Below are positions 23,966-33,641 of a DNA stretch of 64,000 nt, in pieces; position 1 is the stretch's first letter; each line of letters starts with the position of its first letter. The position numbers and the translations under genes are program-made. The stretch is from Sedimentibacter hydroxybenzoicus DSM 7310 (lineage in GTDB: Bacteria > Bacillota > Clostridia > Tissierellales > Sedimentibacteraceae): contig NZ_JACBNQ010000002.1 of assembly GCF_013403245.1 (NCBI RefSeq), positions 1 to 64,000 on the forward strand, in the 5' to 3' direction. A model generated the notes under the pieces. That model was not told the origin of the DNA and did not search any database. It saw nothing but the letters and a program-made list of their open reading frames with translations.

Positions 23966-25873
23966 ATGAAAAGATTATTATCCTTAATATTAGTACTCAC
24001 GTTGGTTTTAACAGCATGTTCAGGTGGAACAAATCCTGATCCTGCGCAACCGGAGCAACCAGAAGGACCTTCTCAAGGAGAAGACATAACTGAAGGCGGA
24101 AAATATGCTGCTGAGCAGGTGTACAAGTATACATATGCTGAAGAAATAACAACTCTAAACTATCTTATAAACACAACATGGATAGATATGAGCGTTGCGG
24201 CGAATCTTGTGGATACATTGGTTCAATACGATAAATACGGCGTTCTTCAACCAGCCTTGGCAGAGAAATGGGAAGTGTCGGAGGACGGCCTTGAATGGAC
24301 ATTCCATTTGAAAAAGGGAATTAAATGGGTGGATTTTGAAGGAAACGAAGTTGCGGAAACTACCGCAAACGACTTTGTTGCATCTGCTAAATATATATTG
24401 ACAAAAGTAAATGAATCAGAATCAGCAAACGTTGTTTATTCTGTAATAAAAAATGCAGAAGAATATTTCAATGAAGAGATTACTGATTTTACACAGGTAG
24501 GAGTTAAGGCAACAGATGACTATACATTAGTATATACGCTGAAGGAGCCGGTTCCATATTTTGAATCAATGCTGACATATGTAAGCTTTTTCCCTGTTTA
24601 TGAACCATTCCTGGAAGAAATGGGAGATGTATTCGGAACTGCGAACTCAGCTATATTATATAACGGTCCATATCTGTTAACTGAATTTGAACCTCAGATT
24701 AAGAGACTGAGCACAAAGAATGAAGCGTACTGGGATAAGGATAATGTATTTGTAAAAGTGCTCGACTACAAATATAACAAAGAGGCAAGCTCCTTGGGAG
24801 GAGAGCTCTTCAGAAGAGGAGAGGTTTCTCACGCAGTTATTCCTACAACTAACCTTGATGAGTGGATGACAAATCCTGAGCTTAAAGATAAAATATCTCC
24901 GGACAGATTAGGAACATATACATACTTCTATGTATTTAACTTTAAACCTCAGTTTGATGCAGAATATGAGCCTGAAAACTGGAAAATAGCAGTAAACAAT
25001 GTTAACTTCAGAAAGTCAATCGTGGCTGCACTTAACAGACGTGCTGCTGTTGCAACGGAAGACCCATACAATCCTGATTACAGGGTGCTCAATACTATTA
25101 CACCTCCGAACTTTACTTCTCAGGACGGGTTGGATTATACAGATATAGGTGAGTTGTCAGCACTGAAGGGAAAAGATTTTTACAATGAGGCAGAAGCCAA
25201 ATCTTTAAAAGAGAAGGCGGTTGAAGAACTTACTGCAGCAGGAGCAAAATTCCCTGTAAAGATATTGATGCCTTACAATACAAACAGCTCATATTGGGCA
25301 CAGGAAGCACAGGTTGTTAAGCAAGGGCTAGAAACTATTCTGGGCAGTGATTATGTTCAGGTTACACTTCTTCCGCACGCTCCTACAGGATTCCTTGACG
25401 GAACAAGAAGAGCAGGTAACTATTCATTTATGCAGGTAAACTGGGGTCCTGACTATGCAGATCCTCAGACATATACAGATCCGTTCAGACGTGACGGAAA
25501 CTATAATTTCCCTGAATACACAACAGAAGTAGATGCTGACGGAAAGAATATCTACGAGGTATATGAGTCTATGATTCAAGAAGCAAAGGCAGAGCTGATT
25601 GATTTGACAAAAAGATATGAGCTGTTTGCAAATGCGGAAGCATACTTAATCAACAATGCTTTTGTTATGCCGCTTAAGGTCAGCGCAGGAGACGGATATG
25701 TAGCATCGGTTATACTTCCGTTTGAAAGACCGTATGCACCTTTCGGTATTGCAACAATGACATGGAAGGGAGCCAGACTTCTTGCTGATCCTATAAGCAT
25801 GGAAGAATTTGAAAATGCACAGGAAGAGTGGCAGACAGAACGTGAAAATGCTTTAAAGGAAGCAGCGAAATAG
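23966..25873 (+). CDS. oppA: Oligopeptide ABC transporter substrate-binding lipoprotein
   Basis: Extracytoplasmic peptide receptor of the SBP_bac_5 family, 635 residues. The lipobox LVLTAC (Cys about 18) follows a basic signal peptide. A Pro/Glu/Gly-rich linker (PDPAQPEQPEGPSQGED) precedes the binding domain, which has the family signature near W-EVSEDGLEWTFHLKKGIKW. The frame is open to 23927, but GGAGGGG before ATG 23966 and the signal peptide set the start. First gene of oppABCDF. A hairpin separates it from oppB, probably giving excess receptor. Confidence 0.93.
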   Translation: MKRLLSLILVLTLVLTACSGGTNPDPAQPEQPEGPSQGEDITEGGKYAAEQVYKYTYAEEITTLNYLINTTWIDMSVAANLVDTLVQYDKYGVLQPALAEKWEVSEDGLEWTFHLKKGIKWVDFEGNEVAETTANDFVASAKYILTKVNESESANVVYSVIKNAEEYFNEEITDFTQVGVKATDDYTLVYTLKEPVPYFESMLTYVSFFPVYEPFLEEMGDVFGTANSAILYNGPYLLTEFEPQIKRLSTKNEAYWDKDNVFVKVLDYKYNKEASSLGGELFRRGEVSHAVIPTTNLDEWMTNPELKDKISPDRLGTYTYFYVFNFKPQFDAEYEPENWKIAVNNVNFRKSIVAALNRRAAVATEDPYNPDYRVLNTITPPNFTSQDGLDYTDIGELSALKGKDFYNEAEAKSLKEKAVEELTAAGAKFPVKILMPYNTNSSYWAQEAQVVKQGLETILGSDYVQVTLLPHAPTGFLDGTRRAGNYSFMQVNWGPDYADPQTYTDPFRRDGNYNFPEYTTEVDADGKNIYEVYESMIQEAKAELIDLTKRYELFANAEAYLINNAFVMPLKVSAGDGYVASVILPFERPYAPFGIATMTWKGARLLADPISMEEFENAQEEWQTERENALKEAAK

Positions 25874-25880
25874 TTCTTAA

Positions 25881-25907
25881 AAAATGGGGGCTCTCAGCCC
25901 CCATTTT
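25881..25907 (+). terminator. Attenuator hairpin between oppA and oppB
   Basis: AAAATGGGGGCT (25881-25892) pairs perfectly with AGCCCCCATTTT (25896-25907) over a 3-base loop. The tract after it is short (TTTTGC), so partial termination or 3'-end protection of the oppA message is likely. Confidence 0.75.
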
Positions 25908-25939
25908 GCATTGAATCAAAACAGAAAGGAAGAAGTATA

Positions 25940-26881
25940 ATGAAGTATTATGTAACAAGGCTTTTTAGATCCTTTTTGACGCTGATGATAGTTATAACAA
26001 TTGTGTTTCTTTTGATGCGTATGATGCCTATTGAAGGATATTTCGGCTCAGGCTTTGATAAACTTGATGCCGGTCAGATAGAAGCTAAGCTTAAGAATCT
26101 GGGGCTTTTGGACCCCTTGCCCGTACAGCTTAAAAATTTTTATATTAGTTTGTTAAAAGGAGACCTAGGTCAATCAATCACATACAGGCCTAAGGTTGAT
26201 AATACAAAAATATTGGGAGATAAGCTGATAACATCACTTCGCTTCGGAGTGGCTTCCTTGACGTTGTCGCTGATAGTTGGATTGAGCCTCGGTATTTTAA
26301 TGGCACGACACAAGGGCAAGTTTTGGGATAAATTCGGAACATGTTACGTTGTGGGGGCAAACGCGGTGCCTGCCGTAATATATTATCTACTCATACAGGT
26401 TTTTTTTACAGACATATTCAAGCTTCCTCTGCTGTTTGACAAATCAGTCCCCAAAAGCTGGATACTGCCGATTCTCTGCTTGTCATTGGTAACCACAGCT
26501 TATTATGCTATGTGGATAAGGCGTTACATGGTTGACGAGCTGAACAAGGATTATGTCAGACTGGCAAGGGCAAAGGGCTTAAAAAGCAAGGAGATTATGA
26601 TAAGGCACGTTATGCGTAATGCCTTTGTTCCTATGGCGCAATATTTACCGGCATCAATACTTTATACTGTGGCCGGATCTATTTATGTGGAATCATTATT
26701 TTCAATACCGGGAACAGGCGGACTTTTGGTTACCGTAATACAAAGACAGGATAACACATTGGTTCAGGCATTGGTACTTTTGTATTCTTCAATTGGAATA
26801 GTCGGATTGATGTTGGGAGATATACTTATGTCCGCATTTGATCCGAGAATTAAATTATCACATGAAGGAGGATCAAGATAA
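25940..26881 (+). CDS. oppB: Oligopeptide ABC transporter permease OppB
   Basis: Inner-membrane permease, 313 residues, six predicted helices. The N-terminal helix MKYYVTRLFRSFLTLMIVITIVFLLMR is typical of OppB/DppB. The EAA cytoplasmic loop is at DYVRLARAKGLKSKEIMIRHVMRNA (near 212), which docks with the ATPases. It pairs with OppC, whose ATG overlaps its stop by one base. Confidence 0.94.
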   Translation: MKYYVTRLFRSFLTLMIVITIVFLLMRMMPIEGYFGSGFDKLDAGQIEAKLKNLGLLDPLPVQLKNFYISLLKGDLGQSITYRPKVDNTKILGDKLITSLRFGVASLTLSLIVGLSLGILMARHKGKFWDKFGTCYVVGANAVPAVIYYLLIQVFFTDIFKLPLLFDKSVPKSWILPILCLSLVTTAYYAMWIRRYMVDELNKDYVRLARAKGLKSKEIMIRHVMRNAFVPMAQYLPASILYTVAGSIYVESLFSIPGTGGLLVTVIQRQDNTLVQALVLLYSSIGIVGLMLGDILMSAFDPRIKLSHEGGSR

Positions 26882-27867
26882 TGACAAGAAAAAAAATTAT
26901 GAATGACATAAATGACAACATAGATCCGTCCTTGTTTGAATTTGCGGAATACGATGAAACCAAAAGTGAGTTGACGGGATATTCAAACTATTCATTTTGG
27001 AAATCGACTTTTCAGGTTTTCATGAAAAATAAGGTTGCGGTCGCACTATTAATCTTAATTGTTTCTGTAGTTTTATTTACCGCTATACAACCGTATTTAC
27101 CAAATCAGAAAAGCCCTACACAAATATATATAAATCCGGAGACAGGCTTGCAGTACAGAAATATTCGACCGAATGACCCGTCTGTAAGTGAGAATTTTAT
27201 ATTCGGAACAAACTCAATCGGACAGGATTTATGGGCACGCATTTGGAGCGGTACGAGGACGTCCCTGTTCATAGGAGTTTCTGTAGCCATATTTGAAGCA
27301 ATAGTGGGTATTACTATAGGTGCTCTTTGGGGATATGTCAGAAAGCTTGATGCCGTAATTACCGAAGTATACAATGTTTGGGACAACATACCGACCACAG
27401 TGGTTTTGATTATATTGACATACGTTATGAAGCCAAGCATCTCGACTATTATTTTTGCCATGTGCATGACCGGATGGCTTCAAATGGCAAGGTTTGTAAG
27501 AAATCTGATATTAATTATCAGGGACAGGGAATATAATCTTGCTTCAAGGTGTCTGGGTACTCCCACAAGCAGAATTATAACCAAGAATCTTTTGCCTTAC
27601 TTGGTATCTGTTATAATGCTCAGAATGGCACTTGCCATACCAGCCGCTATAGGCAACGAGGTATTTTTGTCTTATATAGGTATGGGCTTGCCGATTGATA
27701 TACCGTCACTTGGAAATCTGATTAATGAAGGAAGAGCTTTGATGATGGATCCTAACCAAAGGTACCAGTTATTCTTCCCGGCTGCCGTAATATCTGTTGT
27801 TACTATATCCTTCTATGTGATTGGCAATGTTTTTGCAGATTCTGCCGATCCAAGAAATCACGTATAG
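26881..27867 (+). CDS. oppC: Oligopeptide ABC transporter permease OppC
   Basis: Second permease, 328 residues. It has an N-terminal cytoplasmic stretch (1-48), a first helix at about 50-68, an external loop carrying a FGTNSIGQDLWARIWSGTR motif near 100 that is typical of OppC/DppC, and an EAA loop REYNLASRCLGTPTSRIITKNLLP near 217. Translation is coupled to oppB through TAATG. Confidence 0.94.
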   Translation: MTRKKIMNDINDNIDPSLFEFAEYDETKSELTGYSNYSFWKSTFQVFMKNKVAVALLILIVSVVLFTAIQPYLPNQKSPTQIYINPETGLQYRNIRPNDPSVSENFIFGTNSIGQDLWARIWSGTRTSLFIGVSVAIFEAIVGITIGALWGYVRKLDAVITEVYNVWDNIPTTVVLIILTYVMKPSISTIIFAMCMTGWLQMARFVRNLILIIRDREYNLASRCLGTPTSRIITKNLLPYLVSVIMLRMALAIPAAIGNEVFLSYIGMGLPIDIPSLGNLINEGRALMMDPNQRYQLFFPAAVISVVTISFYVIGNVFADSADPRNHV

Positions 27868-27876
27868 GAGGCTGCC

Positions 27877-28932
27877 ATGACAAACAACGAAAAAGTATTA
27901 TCTGTTGATAACTTAGTTATAAAATTTAATTTACGCGGACAGGAATTAACCGCAATCAGAGGTGCGTCATTAGAATTGTATAAAGGTGAAAGCTTAGCGA
28001 TAGTTGGTGAATCCGGATCCGGTAAATCAGTTTTTACGAAGTCATTTATGGGACTTTTGGATGCTAACGGAAGAATCGAAAGCGGGTCCATAATATACAA
28101 GGACAATGATTTAGCAAAATATAAAACTGAAGATGACTGGATAAAAATAAGAGGAAAAGAAATAGCCATGGTTTTTCAAGATCCCATGACGTCTTTAAAT
28201 CCTCTTAAAACGGTAGGAAAGCAAGTACAGGAGTCAATAGAGCTTCACCAGAATTTGCAGGGTGAAGAAGCTAAAAAATTGGCTGTTGAAATTTTAAACG
28301 ACGTTGGTATTTCCGAACCGGAGAGGAGATATAAGCAATATCCTCACGAGTTCTCCGGCGGTATGCGACAAAGAGTTGTTATAGCTATAGCCGTGGCATG
28401 TAACCCAAATATTTTAATATGCGATGAACCTACAACGGCTCTGGATGTTACTATCCAGGCACAGATTCTTCAATTATTGAAGAATCTGCAGAAGAAATAT
28501 CAACTGACAATTATATACATTACCCACGACTTAGGCGTTGTTGCCAATGTTGCCGATAGAATAGCAGTTATGTATGCAGGAGATATAATAGAATTAGGCT
28601 TGTCGGAAGAGGTGTTTTTCGACCCTAAGCATCCTTACACCTGGGCATTGTTATCTTCATTGCCTCAGCTTGGGATAAAGGGTGAGGAGTTATACTCCAT
28701 AAAGGGTACGCCTCCAAACCTATTTAAAGAAATAAAGGGCGATGCTTTTGCACCGCGTAATCCTCATGCACTAAAAATTGACTTTGAAAAAAGACCGCCT
28801 TATTTCGAAGTGACCCCTACTCACAAGGCGAGAACATGGCTATTGGATCCAAGGGCACCAAAGGTAGAGCCACCTCTTTCAATTCAGAAAATGAGGGAAA
28901 TGGAAGTAAAGAGAGGTGAACGTCTTGAGTAA
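27877..28932 (+). CDS. oppD: Oligopeptide ABC transporter ATPase OppD
   Basis: A 351-residue ATPase with Walker A GESGSGKS near 47, Q-loop [10 protein letters not shown], signature [11 protein letters not shown] near 165, Walker [13 protein letters not shown] and switch His in THDLG. The C-terminal oligopeptide-type extension (PLSP-like, GTPPNLF near 283) is present, but its usual cysteines for a [4Fe-4S] cluster are absent: the region reads [27 protein letters not shown] precedes ATG 27877. Confidence 0.93.
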   Translation: MTNNEKVLSVDNLVIKFNLRGQELTAIRGASLELYKGESLAIVGESGSGKSVFTKSFMGLLDANGRIESGSIIYKDNDLAKYKTEDDWIKIRGKEIAMVFQDPMTSLNPLKTVGKQVQESIELHQNLQGEEAKKLAVEILNDVGISEPERRYKQYPHEFSGGMRQRVVIAIAVACNPNILICDEPTTALDVTIQAQILQLLKNLQKKYQLTIIYITHDLGVVANVADRIAVMYAGDIIELGLSEEVFFDPKHPYTWALLSSLPQLGIKGEELYSIKGTPPNLFKEIKGDAFAPRNPHALKIDFEKRPPYFEVTPTHKARTWLLDPRAPKVEPPLSIQKMREMEVKRGERLE

Positions 28933-29866
28933 CAAGGAATGTTTATTAGAGGTTAAAAATTTAAGAGTAGAATTTGGAAAAGGGAAGCAAAAATTTGTTG
29001 CGGTAAATGATGTAAGCTTTAATATTTATAAGGGCGAAACCTTCGGACTTGTTGGAGAATCAGGTTCAGGTAAGACTACTATAGGCAGAGCTATAATAAG
29101 AATTAATCCTGCTGCTTCAGGGGATATAATTTACAACGGCCAAAAGATAAGCGGAAAAATAGATAAAGAATTGGATAGTCAGGTTACAAGAAAAATTCAG
29201 ATGATATTTCAGGATCCGATGGCTTCTTTAAATGAAAGAGCAAAGGTTGATTATATAGTATCAGAAGGCTTATATAATTTAAAAAACTATGGCTCTGAGG
29301 AAGGCAGAAAAAAGAAAGTGGAGCAGGCATTGCTGGATGTTGGGTTGTTACCTGAATTTGCAAGCAGATTTCCACATGAATTTTCAGGAGGACAAAGACA
29401 GCGTATAGGGATCGCAAGAGTGTTGGTTATGGAGCCTGAATTGGTTATAGCTGACGAGCCTATATCAGCTCTGGATGTATCAATTCGTGCTCAGGTTATA
29501 AATCTGTTATCCGATTTACAAAAGAAAAAAGGATTAACTTATTTATTTATAGCTCATGATTTATCGGTTGTCCGATTTATTTCAGACAGAATAGCTGTTA
29601 TTTATAAAGGTAATATTGTTGAACTGGCTGAATCGGAAAAGCTGTTTGCAAATCCGCTTCATCCGTATACAAAATCACTTTTATCAGCAATACCGACACC
29701 TAATCCTAACGTTGAAAGAAATAAAATAATAGAAGTATATGAACCGAAAAAAAGTCATTTTGATTACGATTCAAATCGGCCAAAATGGGTAGAAATTGAG
29801 CCGGAGCATTATATTTTAGCTAATGACAGGGAGCTTGAAGGTTACAAAAAGATTATGGGTCGCTAA
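28925..29866 (+). CDS. oppF: Oligopeptide ABC transporter ATPase OppF
   Basis: Partner ATPase, about 313 residues: Walker A GESGSGKT near 46, Q-loop QDPMASLN, signature [11 protein letters not shown] near 157, Walker [12 protein letters not shown], switch HDLS. The start lies inside the end of oppD. GTG 28916 and TTG 28925 are both in frame; GAGAGGTGA at 28911-28919 is spaced 5 bases from TTG 28925, which I prefer. Last gene of the operon. Confidence 0.92.
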   Translation: MSNKECLLEVKNLRVEFGKGKQKFVAVNDVSFNIYKGETFGLVGESGSGKTTIGRAIIRINPAASGDIIYNGQKISGKIDKELDSQVTRKIQMIFQDPMASLNERAKVDYIVSEGLYNLKNYGSEEGRKKKVEQALLDVGLLPEFASRFPHEFSGGQRQRIGIARVLVMEPELVIADEPISALDVSIRAQVINLLSDLQKKKGLTYLFIAHDLSVVRFISDRIAVIYKGNIVELAESEKLFANPLHPYTKSLLSAIPTPNPNVERNKIIEVYEPKKSHFDYDSNRPKWVEIEPEHYILANDRELEGYKKIMGR

Positions 29867-29895
29867 AGCGTCCGGAATATACTTTTCATAAATTT

Positions 29896-29919
29896 GAGAG
29901 GGCTTAAACCCCTCTTTTT
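29896..29919 (+). terminator. opp operon terminator
   Basis: AGAGGG (29897-29902) pairs with CCCTCT (29910-29915), loop CTTAAAC, followed by TTTTTAT. The stem is short but the tract is good. Confidence 0.75.
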
Positions 29920-29937
29920 ATAATGCAAAAAATTATG

Positions 29938-29996
29938 TTGACAAGGAGTGTACTATGCTATATAATACAGTTACTGTATTAAGTGTATTAATACAC
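29938..29996 (+). promoter_or_regulatory. Consensus promoter with two perfect palindromes (YtrA-type operon)
   Basis: TTGACA (29938-29943), 17 bases, TATAAT (29961-29966): a perfect sigma-A promoter. Overlapping its -10 is ATACAGT-T-ACTGTAT (29965-29979), and over the expected start region GTGTATTAATACAC (29983-29996). Both are exact inverted repeats. A GntR/YtrA regulator is encoded third-hand downstream in the same operon, so autoregulation through one or both dyads is a natural inference. Confidence 0.75.
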
Positions 29997-30033
29997 ACAT
30001 AACATAATAAAGAGGCATAGAAGGTAGAAGAAA

Positions 30034-30576
30034 ATGAAGGAGATAAAAATAGTTTTAACTCAAACAAATACAGTTGTATCAAAAACATTGAAACTTGTAT
30101 CAAAAAAACCCTACAATCATATATCAATATCTTTTGAAGATGATTGTTCAACGATGTTTAGTTTTGGCAGGAAAATAAACTGGTTTCCTCTGATAGGAGG
30201 ATTTGTTAAAGAGAATCCGAATAGCGGTGTGTTTAAAATGCATCCTGAAACAAAGTGCAAAATATATAAATTAGAAGTGACGGAAGCAGATTATAATACA
30301 ATTTTAAAAAGATTAAACAGGTTCTTAAATGAGCCAAGAAGCTTCAGATACAGCTTCTTGAATATAGTTTTGATGTACTTTAATATTCCGTTGCAAAGGC
30401 AATATTATTATGTTTGCTCAAGCTTCGTATCATACTTATTATGGGGTATAATACCATTCAAGAAAGAAATTTCGCTTGTGATACCGGATGATTATAACAC
30501 ATTGGAGCTTCAGGAAGTTTATGAGGGAAAATTGACAGATTATGTGAACAGAAAATTGGCATACAACAATATTTAA
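30034..30576 (+). CDS. Permuted NlpC/P60-like cysteine hydrolase (YiiX/DUF830 type)
   Basis: A 180-residue protein with no signal peptide. The order of likely catalytic residues is His29 (in PYNHISIS), then Cys128 (in YYVCSSFVSYLL), the reverse of ordinary NlpC/P60 and characteristic of the circularly permuted papain-like group (YiiX, LRAT-like). A hydrophobic stretch lies at 107-122. Relatives act on amide or ester bonds of lipids or peptides; the substrate is unknown. It is the first gene behind a perfect promoter, 13 bases before a GntR regulator and ABC genes, so it probably works in the same envelope-related response. Confidence 0.65.
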   Translation: MKEIKIVLTQTNTVVSKTLKLVSKKPYNHISISFEDDCSTMFSFGRKINWFPLIGGFVKENPNSGVFKMHPETKCKIYKLEVTEADYNTILKRLNRFLNEPRSFRYSFLNIVLMYFNIPLQRQYYYVCSSFVSYLLWGIIPFKKEISLVIPDDYNTLELQEVYEGKLTDYVNRKLAYNNI

Positions 30577-30589
30577 CAGGAGGTGTGAG

Positions 30590-30961
30590 ATGATTCTGAT
30601 TGATAATAATAGTTCAAAAGCCCTATACGAACAAATATATGACGAATTGACAAGATTAATATTGTCAAAAGTGCTTAAACCGGATGAAAAATTACCATCG
30701 GTAAGAGAACTGGCAGCAATGATAAAGATTAACCCGAACACCATACAGAAAGCATATAAAAGCTTAGAAGAAAACAATTATATTTATACCGTGAAGGGAG
30801 TAGGAAATTTCGTAAAGGATTCCATAGAACTGAGGAGTATACATATAAGGAATATGGAAGAAAAATTGAGTGAGGCAATAAAATCATTAAAAGAGCTTGG
30901 GTTAAATGATGAATATATAATTGATTTAGTGAGGAAAATACTTAAGCCTAATGTAGGTTAA
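30590..30961 (+). CDS. GntR family regulator, YtrA subfamily
   Basis: A 123-residue DNA-binding protein. Winged helix at about 10-75 with LSKVLKPDEKLPSVRELAAMIKINPNTIQKAYKSLEENNYIYTVKG, the GntR signature, followed by only about 45 residues of helix. That short dimerisation tail defines the YtrA subfamily. Such repressors usually control the ABC operon in which they lie, responding to cell-wall antibiotics in Bacillus. AGGAGG precedes ATG 30590. Likely operators are the palindromes at 29965-29996. Confidence 0.9.
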   Translation: MILIDNNSSKALYEQIYDELTRLILSKVLKPDEKLPSVRELAAMIKINPNTIQKAYKSLEENNYIYTVKGVGNFVKDSIELRSIHIRNMEEKLSEAIKSLKELGLNDEYIIDLVRKILKPNVG

Positions 30962-30971
30962 GGAGGTAAAA

Positions 30972-31868
30972 ATGTTAAAGGTTGAAAATTTAAGCAAGAA
31001 ATTCGGAGAATTTCAAGTTTTAAGCAATATAAATATAAACCCTGAAAGCAGCCAGCTATATGGATTGGTTGGATCTAACGGATGCGGCAAAACCACGCTG
31101 TTAAAGCAAATAATGATGATTTACAAACAGGATGAAGGAACTATTTATTATGACGATAAGGAATTAAAAGAAAATACTGAATTTTTAAGTGATTTCTATT
31201 TTGTTCAGGATAGCTTATTTTTCCCGTACCAATCAACATTGAGTAAGCTGTTTGCTTACGAAAAATTATTATATAAAAATATGTCAACTGAGAAATTTGA
31301 TAATTTAGTTAAATACTTTAATATAGAGATAAATAAAAGTTTAAATAAAATGTCCAAGGGTCAAAAAAAGCAGGCAGCATTTGTACTGGCAATTGCAGCC
31401 CAGCCGAAGGTATTACTTCTTGACGAAATAGTGGATGGACTTGATGCAGTGATTAAACGAAAGTTCTGGGATGTCCTGATACAGGAAGTTATGGAAAATG
31501 AAATGACCGTAATAATATCTTCCCATGATTTAAAGGAATTAGATAATATATGTGATAAAGTAGGTATTATGCACGAAGGCAAAATATTGAAGGAAGAAAA
31601 CCTTGAAAAAATGAAGGATGAAATCAAAAGAGTTCAATTTGCAGTTGAAGGAGAATTTAATCCTGATGGATTTAAAGAATTTAATATTATTAAATCAGTA
31701 AAAATAGGAAGCATTAATATATGTACTTTAACCGGAAATGCTGATGAGTTTAAACAGCAATTAGAAAAAGAATATAAGGTTCTTTTGTTTGATAAGCTTT
31801 CCATGAACCTTGAGGAAATTTTCATTACTGAATTAGGAGGTGCTGGTTATGGAACAGAGAAAAAATAA
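30972..31868 (+). CDS. ABC transporter ATP-binding protein (YtrB-like)
   Basis: A 298-residue ATPase: Walker A GSNGCGKT near 36, signature MSKGQKKQAAF near 126, Walker B VLLLDEIVDGLD, switch SSHDL. The signature has MSKGQK in place of LSGGQ, as in YtrB/BcrA-type exporters. A C-terminal 80-residue extension follows. AAGGAGG precedes ATG 30972. It overlaps the membrane partner by 20 bases. Confidence 0.9.
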   Translation: MLKVENLSKKFGEFQVLSNININPESSQLYGLVGSNGCGKTTLLKQIMMIYKQDEGTIYYDDKELKENTEFLSDFYFVQDSLFFPYQSTLSKLFAYEKLLYKNMSTEKFDNLVKYFNIEINKSLNKMSKGQKKQAAFVLAIAAQPKVLLLDEIVDGLDAVIKRKFWDVLIQEVMENEMTVIISSHDLKELDNICDKVGIMHEGKILKEENLEKMKDEIKRVQFAVEGEFNPDGFKEFNIIKSVKIGSINICTLTGNADEFKQQLEKEYKVLLFDKLSMNLEEIFITELGGAGYGTEKK

Positions 31869-33594
31869 TTTCACTTCATTACTTTTGTATTCGTTAAAAA
31901 GTAAAAAGAACTGGTTTCTTTTATCTACAGTAATAATTTTGATTACAACCACGCTGATTCCCTTTATATTGGGAATAGAAGGTGAAGTTTTTATTGCATT
32001 TGGTATTGTTGAAATATTTATATTGGTATTTGTAAACTGCCTTGTAGATAACAGCTTTTTACATAATGATTCCAAGCTTGCCTACTACAAGTCGAAGCCT
32101 GTTTCACTCAAAAACCAGATTTTCATAAACATTATTAATAATCACATACTTACGGTGTTTTTACTGGCATTGGTTTTACTGTCCAAAACGGTTCAAAACA
32201 GTGCCATAGAGTTATTAGAGGTATACAAGTTTGTAATACCATGGCTTTCGGTGGGTATATTCCTGTCTGCTCTGTCATCTGTATTATCCGGTAACACTGT
32301 TGCTGCAGGATTGATGACCATATTTAACTTTGCTTTGCCCGGTATATTTTATCTTATAATATATTTTATGTTTTCGATATTGGCAGATCTGATTCCGGGA
32401 TTTAGCGCCGATGTATTGATGGAATACTTTGTGGATGCATTCTATAAGCTGGATTATATTTATCTGATTGTGTATACTTACAACAGAACAATAGATGTAT
32501 TGTACTTTCTGATATTAGGCTCAATAATTGCGTTTATTACACTGCTTATAATCAAGATGGTTAAAAGAAGAAAAAATGAAAATACGGGAAGCTTCATGGC
32601 CTTTGATGGTTACAAATACTTTGTTGCGGTTCTTGCAAGCCTTATAATTCCCGCATTATTCACAATGGAATTCTACGGAAGTGTGGTAAGTAAAATGACG
32701 GTGGCATTGCTGTTGGCTGCCCTGTCCTACTATTTAATAATTGCCATTATGGAGAAGGCGTTCCGTATTTCAAAATTGTCAATAAAGGTGTTTTTAGTAA
32801 GTATGACAGCATTCATTGTTTTGACAGGTGCAACCGTACTGATTGCAACTCCTTATAAAAACACTGTTCCGGATTCGAAAGATGTAAAAGTAGCTTACAT
32901 CGGTGTTGGAGGATGGCATTATAGGGTGATTAACAATGCGATCAAAGAGCAGGATGTATTGGATGATGAAAAACTGGCTGAGTTCGAAAAACGCTATAAT
33001 GATATTAACGCAGTGCTTTTTAAAAATAAGGGAAATATAGAAAATATAACGAGGATGCATAGAGAGGTCCTGAATAATCAGGGATACAACAGCCAAAATT
33101 CATATATGAACAACATGACAATAAATTATTATATGAACGACGGAAGTATGATAAGCAGAGAATACAGAACTATAAATGATGCTAATGCTGAAAATAAAGT
33201 AAAGGATGAAATTGCAGCTCAGATTTTGAAATCTGATGAATTGAAAGAAAAAACATATTTTTATCTCTATGATGAGGATTATTTTCAAAGATATAAGGAC
33301 AGTTATAAGCTGGAGTTGAGAGATGAAAGCGGGACATCTATTGACGGAAACATTGACATGGAACAATTGAGACTTCATTTAATTAAGGACATTGATGGTA
33401 TGTTCAATTACAGTGTTGATGGGGCTTTTGAAGCATTGTGCAGCTACGATTACCAGATGCCTTCAATGGAGAAATATTCAGGTTATATAGAGATAAGCAT
33501 AGAAGATGGCCGAAACAATCGTGGAAAATCTTATTACAGTATAAATTTAGGTGAAAGATTTGTGAATACAAGAGAATTTTTGGGAATTGAATAA
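31849..33594 (+). CDS. ABC transporter membrane protein with extracytoplasmic domain (YtrC/D-like)
   Basis: A 581-residue membrane subunit. About nine hydrophobic segments fill residues 15-345, and a final helix near 310-330 leads into an external C-terminal domain (about 345-581) rich in Asn, Tyr and acidic residues, resembling the DUF6449 region of YtrC/YtrD. It probably exports or removes a wall-active compound with the upstream ATPase. A GTG at 31840 is in frame, but AGGAGG at 31835-31840 overlaps it, so ATG 31849 is the start. Ends at a strong bidirectional terminator. Confidence 0.8.
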   Translation: MEQRKNNFTSLLLYSLKSKKNWFLLSTVIILITTTLIPFILGIEGEVFIAFGIVEIFILVFVNCLVDNSFLHNDSKLAYYKSKPVSLKNQIFINIINNHILTVFLLALVLLSKTVQNSAIELLEVYKFVIPWLSVGIFLSALSSVLSGNTVAAGLMTIFNFALPGIFYLIIYFMFSILADLIPGFSADVLMEYFVDAFYKLDYIYLIVYTYNRTIDVLYFLILGSIIAFITLLIIKMVKRRKNENTGSFMAFDGYKYFVAVLASLIIPALFTMEFYGSVVSKMTVALLLAALSYYLIIAIMEKAFRISKLSIKVFLVSMTAFIVLTGATVLIATPYKNTVPDSKDVKVAYIGVGGWHYRVINNAIKEQDVLDDEKLAEFEKRYNDINAVLFKNKGNIENITRMHREVLNNQGYNSQNSYMNNMTINYYMNDGSMISREYRTINDANAENKVKDEIAAQILKSDELKEKTYFYLYDEDYFQRYKDSYKLELRDESGTSIDGNIDMEQLRLHLIKDIDGMFNYSVDGAFEALCSYDYQMPSMEKYSGYIEISIEDGRNNRGKSYYSINLGERFVNTREFLGIE

Positions 33595-33600
33595 GAGGTA

Positions 33601-33639
33601 AAAAAGATTCATCGCGACTGATGCGCGATGAATCTTTTT
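33601..33639. terminator. Bidirectional terminator
   Basis: AAAAAGATTCATCGCG (33601-33616) pairs perfectly with CGCGATGAATCTTTTT (33624-33639) over a 7-base loop: 16 base pairs with an A run on one side and a T run on the other. It serves both the YtrA-type operon and the convergent SLH gene. Confidence 0.92.
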
Positions 33640-33641
33640 TA

